DNA of 63,741 nucleotides from Cryomorphaceae bacterium (GTDB taxonomy: Bacteria > Bacteroidota > Bacteroidia > Flavobacteriales > Flavobacteriaceae): positions 1-63,741 of the forward strand of contig QOQA01000004.1 in the NCBI GenBank assembly GCA_003331875.1. The letters run 5' to 3'. A program made the position numbers and the translations under genes. Positions within the stretch are counted from its first letter, which is position 1; every line of letters begins with the position of its first letter. Shown here in pieces: positions 60,907 through 63,741 of this stretch. The notes under the pieces are model-generated. The model was not told the DNA's origin. It saw only the letters and a list, made by a program, of their open reading frames with translations, and ran no database searches.

Positions 60907-62094
60907 CTATTCAATAATTTCTGTTACCTGACCTGCACCAACAGTCCTACCACCTTCTCTGATCGCAAATCTTAAACCAACGCTACATGCAATTGGTGAT
61001 ATAAGGTCAACAGTGATGGTAAGGTTGTCACCAGGCATAACCATCTCTACTCCGCTAGGAAGTTCAATGTTACCGGTAACATCGGTTGTTCTAACATAAA
61101 ATTGAGGTCTATAATTATTATGGAATGGAGTATGTCTTCCTCCCTCTTCCTTTTTCAAAATATAAACTTCAGCTTTAAATTTCTTGTGTGGTTTAACAGA
61201 TCCAGGTTTACATATAACCATTCCTCTACGGATATCAGTTTTTTCAATTCCTCTGAGTAGGATTCCAACATTATCACCAGCCTCACCTCTATCCAATATT
61301 TTTCTAAACATCTCAACACCAGTAACAGTAGATGCAAGTTTTTCAGCACCCATACCGATAATATCAACCGCATCACCTGTATTTGAAACACCTGTTTCAA
61401 TTCTGCCAGTTGCAACAGTACCTCTACCAGTAATAGAGAAAACATCCTCAATAGGCATTAGAAAAGCTTTGTCAACATCTCTTTTGGGTAATTCAATCCA
61501 AGAATCAACTGATTCCATTAATTTTGAAACTGATTCAACCCACTTTGCTTCACCATTTAAAGCTCCCAATGCAGAACCAAGAATTACAGGTCCATTATCG
61601 CCGTCATATTCATAGAAGCTTAATAATTCTCTAACTTCCATTTCAACTAATTCTAATAATTCTTCATCATCTACTTGATCAGCTTTGTTTAGAAAAACAA
61701 CAATTTTAGGAATACCAACTTGTCTTCCTAGAAGTATGTGTTCTCTGGTTTGGGGCATGGGTCCGTCAGTTGCAGCAACAACAAGTATTGCACCATCCAT
61801 CTGAGCGGCACCAGTTACCATATTCTTTACATAATCTGCGTGACCTGGACAATCTACGTGAGCGTAGTGTCTAGTAGCAGTTTGATATTCAACGTGAGAG
61901 GTGTTAATTGTAATACCTCTTTCTTTTTCCTCAGGAGCATTATCAATCTGATCAAAACTTTTTGATTCAGAAAGTCCTTGATCTGCAAGTACTTTTGTGA
62001 TAGCTGCTGTTAGAGTTGTTTTACCGTGATCTACGTGTCCAATTGTACCTATGTTTAAATGAGGTTTGGAACGATCGAAAGTTTCCTTAGCCAT
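60907..62094 (-). CDS. tuf: Elongation factor Tu
   Basis: Delivers aminoacyl-tRNA to the ribosome (395 residues). GTPase motifs GHVDHGKTT (18-26), DCPGHADY (80-87) and NKAD are intact; domains 2 and 3 follow and the protein ends [11 protein letters not shown]. Codon use is less AT-biased than average, as expected for high expression. It heads the tuf-trnW-secE-nusG-rplKAJL-rpoBC cluster with a good promoter at 62124-62157. Confidence 0.98.
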   Translation of the reverse strand: MAKETFDRSKPHLNIGTIGHVDHGKTTLTAAITKVLADQGLSESKSFDQIDNAPEEKERGITINTSHVEYQTATRHYAHVDCPGHADYVKNMVTGAAQMDGAILVVAATDGPMPQTREHILLGRQVGIPKIVVFLNKADQVDDEELLELVEMEVRELLSFYEYDGDNGPVILGSALGALNGEAKWVESVSKLMESVDSWIELPKRDVDKAFLMPIEDVFSITGRGTVATGRIETGVSNTGDAVDIIGMGAEKLASTVTGVEMFRKILDRGEAGDNVGILLRGIEKTDIRRGMVICKPGSVKPHKKFKAEVYILKKEEGGRHTPFHNNYRPQFYVRTTDVTGNIELPSGVEMVMPGDNLTITVDLISPIACSVGLRFAIREGGRTVGAGQVTEIIE

Positions 62095-62123
62095 AATTTT
62101 AAGATTTTGTTTATAAACGCGCG

Positions 62124-62157
62124 CAAATATAATAATTTTATACTCAAAAAAAACAAT
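62124..62157 (-). promoter_or_regulatory. Promoter of tuf and the downstream translation cluster
   Basis: Minus-strand TATATTTG (62131-62124) is a perfect TAnnTTTG -7 element. ATTG (62157-62154) lies 22 bases upstream as a -33 element. A G+C-rich GCGCGCG block follows at the expected start region, about 25-30 bases before the tuf ATG. Confidence 0.55.
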
Positions 62158-62171
62158 TTATATTTTTTTTT

Positions 62172-62200
62172 AAAAAATTTCCTTTATATGAGAGAAATTT
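62172..62200 (-). terminator. Probable terminator of the LVIVD lipoprotein gene
   Basis: On the minus strand AAATTTC (62200-62194) and GAAATTT (62181-62175) form a seven-base stem with a 12-base loop; the downstream arm runs into six T (62177-62172). The stem is weak and AT-rich, but its place seven bases after the stop codon and the T run fit. Confidence 0.4.
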
Positions 62201-62206
62201 ATGTAA

Positions 62207-63511
62207 TTATTCACCGCTTTTTCTAACTATAAATAGACCAGAATTAATATCACTTATAATTATATTTTTGCTTTGAAAGTATGGATATACACTCCAAGCA
62301 CCATTAAAAAAGGGACTATTTTGACCTTTATTTCCATCATGACCTCCAGGATCTCCCCATCTGTTATTTGGATTTACAATACCATGATCATGTGTATCAT
62401 GAGGATAGGTGTCAAAATAACCAACTTCCCTAATTGATTTTTGACCAATGTTTAATATGTCTATAACCCTAAGACCAGAGGTGTAACTAGACATAAAAAA
62501 TTTAGAGCCTTTTACATAGCCATTATGGTCGATTGCATCAGTATTTGAAATATAATCAAAATGTCTAATTGGTTCATCGAGGTTTTGCAAATCAATAATA
62601 ATTGTTCTTGTCTTATTTATTAATGCGCCTGAATTATCAATTTCGTCTAATTCATCACCCATAAAGAGAAATCTGTGATCTTCAGTAAGCCAAGACTGGT
62701 GAGTATACTGATGATCATAAAAAAATGAACTTATTAAAAGAGGTGTTGTTTTATTAGTTATGTCAACAATAACAACTCTGTCCTCATTACTCCCAATATA
62801 TAATTCTTTTCCCACATGGTCTTGATCGGGACCCTTGTAGATAACGACTTGAGCGTCATGTGTGTAACCAAATTCTGGATATTCAATCAATAAATTTGGA
62901 GATAATGGATTGGTTATGTCAACAGCATGAATTCCTCTTGGTGATCTTGATGTTCCTGTGCCAGCTGTATATGCAACACCTGTTTCTGTATTTATTGCAA
63001 TGTTGTGTGAATGTCCATAACCCTCATACAGTAGATCAGTTTGAAATTCTTGAACATCAGTGACACCTCTCAATTTTGATAAATCAAAAATCTGCATTCC
63101 ATGTCCAGCAGCTTCGCTTACAATAAAAGCATGATCCTTGTAAACTTTGATATCTCTCCATGTGCTAGAAAGAGTAGCTGTAGGTATTTTACCTAAGAAA
63201 TTTGGATTAAAAGGGTCTGAAATATCAATTATACCTGTTCCATTATCAAGCCCCATAAGTGCGTATTCCTTGCCAGTCAGTGGGTCGGTCCATCCCCAGC
63301 AATCATTCCCAGATTCTGCATTCATTTGTTCTAATGAAACGTAACCTAATAAATCATACCCATTACATTCAAATTGAACATCTTCTCCATTTATTGTGTA
63401 CGTGGAAAAACCGTTTGCACACTCACCAGCAACAGGTGGTTGATCTGATGATTCATATTTCTCGTAAGAGCAAGAAACTATAAAAAAAATTATGATTAAA
63501 TATCTCATCAC
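62207..63511 (-). CDS. Choice-of-anchor-B lipoprotein with LVIVD repeats
   Basis: Surface or periplasmic lipoprotein of 434 residues. The signal sequence ends in a lipobox with Cys14 (FIVSCS). From about residue 45 come beta-propeller-type LVIVD repeats: YALMGLDNGTGIIDISDP, AFIVSEAAGHGMQIFDLSKL, GIHAVDITNPLSPN, RVVIVDITNKTTP and GLRVIDIL, closing DINSGLFIVRKSGE. The architecture matches the choice-of-anchor-B family seen in marine Bacteroidota; here no C-terminal sorting domain is attached, so the lipid is the anchor. Function unknown. Two conserved His-rich stretches (DHNGY; DTHDHGI) could bind metal. Confidence 0.83.
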   Translation of the reverse strand: MMRYLIIIFFIVSCSYEKYESSDQPPVAGECANGFSTYTINGEDVQFECNGYDLLGYVSLEQMNAESGNDCWGWTDPLTGKEYALMGLDNGTGIIDISDPFNPNFLGKIPTATLSSTWRDIKVYKDHAFIVSEAAGHGMQIFDLSKLRGVTDVQEFQTDLLYEGYGHSHNIAINTETGVAYTAGTGTSRSPRGIHAVDITNPLSPNLLIEYPEFGYTHDAQVVIYKGPDQDHVGKELYIGSNEDRVVIVDITNKTTPLLISSFFYDHQYTHQSWLTEDHRFLFMGDELDEIDNSGALINKTRTIIIDLQNLDEPIRHFDYISNTDAIDHNGYVKGSKFFMSSYTSGLRVIDILNIGQKSIREVGYFDTYPHDTHDHGIVNPNNRWGDPGGHDGNKGQNSPFFNGAWSVYPYFQSKNIIISDINSGLFIVRKSGE

Positions 63512-63571
63512 AAGTAAAATTGCAATAACTATGCTGAAATTACATTTTACTAAAAATCAAAAAAGTTATTA

Positions 63572-63594
63572 ACTATTTCGATCGAAGAAATAGT
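63572..63594. other. Inverted repeat in the divergent gap upstream of the LVIVD gene
   Basis: ACTATTTC (63572-63579) and GAAATAGT (63587-63594) are perfect inverted arms with a seven-base centre; the middle itself contains the ten-base palindrome TTCGATCGAA (63577-63586). There is no T run, so an operator-like site is at least as likely as a terminator. It lies 60-85 bases upstream of the LVIVD ATG. Confidence 0.4.
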
Positions 63595-63719
63595 GAAAAT
63601 TATGATTGATAAGTCAATAAATCAATAAAAATTATACTTTTTTGAGGCATTAATATTGCTAAAAAAAAAATTGATAATTAATTAATATAGCTAGAACACC
63701 GATTTAATAAATTTATGAA

Positions 63720-63741
63720 ATGAAAAAATTATTTACCCTTA
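63720..63741 (+). CDS. Start of a gene cut by the right edge
   Basis: ATG at 63720 opens a frame reading MKKLFTL before the window ends, the form of an exported-protein start. An overlapping ATG at 63715 stops after two codons. Too short to identify; it would be divergent from the LVIVD lipoprotein gene across a 208-base gap. Confidence 0.35.

Overview
The window is a gene-dense, AT-rich (by eye roughly 30% G+C) stretch of chromosome from a member of the Bacteroidota, most likely a small-genome, free-living flavobacterium. The evidence: genes have almost no Shine-Dalgarno sequences; several promoters match the Bacteroidota -7 element TAnnTTTG; Bacteroidota-typical families are present (DUF4295 beside L28/L33, DUF3467 behind rpoC, OstA-like LptA homologue, DUF4369 lipoprotein, choice-of-anchor-B lipoprotein, BshC, paired DUF368); and gene orders resemble those I recall from flavobacteria. 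I see no insertion sequence, prophage, integron, CRISPR array or restriction system, and no gene-free stretch above about 300 bases. It reads as core genome, not an accessory island.

Layout. 1-2.9 kb: the 5' end of a small coiled-coil protein (minus), an M23 peptidase, and a convergent cysteine desulfurase. 2.9-15.5 kb, plus strand: SpoU-type rRNA methyltransferase, RelA/SpoT homologue, Fur-family regulator, purA, OstA-like protein, class III aminotransferase, TPR protein, two DUF368 lipid-carrier transporters, aroE, DUF349 protein. 15.5-17.2 kb, minus: mazG, def, ruvX. 17.3-21 kb, plus: dapD, tsaC, cca, and a heme A synthase split into two overlapping half-ORFs. 21.0-22.1 kb, minus: an uncharacterised protein with kinase-like motifs. 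Then uvrB (plus), hsp20 and sucC (minus), lysA (plus).

27.2-43.3 kb is a long minus-strand block: mnmA, yidC, pyrG, LysM/periplasmic-binding-like protein, guaA, bshC, rimO, ftsY, DUF4295, rpmG, rpmB, pncC-type CinA, FAH-family hydrolase, DnaQ-like exonuclease, a 2-oxoacid dehydrogenase E2 and recR. 43.4-48.5 kb: sodium:solute symporter, FabH-like synthase (minus), htpG, DUF4369 lipoprotein. 48.5-62.1 kb, minus: the translation/transcription cluster tuf, tRNA-Trp, secE, nusG, rplK, rplA, rplJ, rplL, rpoB, rpoC, DUF3467, idi, queD. Last come a secreted LVIVD-repeat lipoprotein and the first seven codons of a further gene at the right edge.

Functional themes: protein synthesis and quality control (ribosomal proteins, EF-Tu, tRNA maturation and modification, def, rimO, htpG, hsp20), membrane insertion (secE, yidC, ftsY), nucleotide synthesis (purA, guaA, pyrG), lysine/DAP (dapD, lysA), envelope lipid carriers (DUF368, idi), and aerobic respiration (heme A synthase, sucC). 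The observations I would check first are the split ctaA with a seven-A tract exactly at the boundary between its two four-helix halves, and the divergent kinase-like protein at 21.0-22.1 kb. I found no convincing new multi-gene system.
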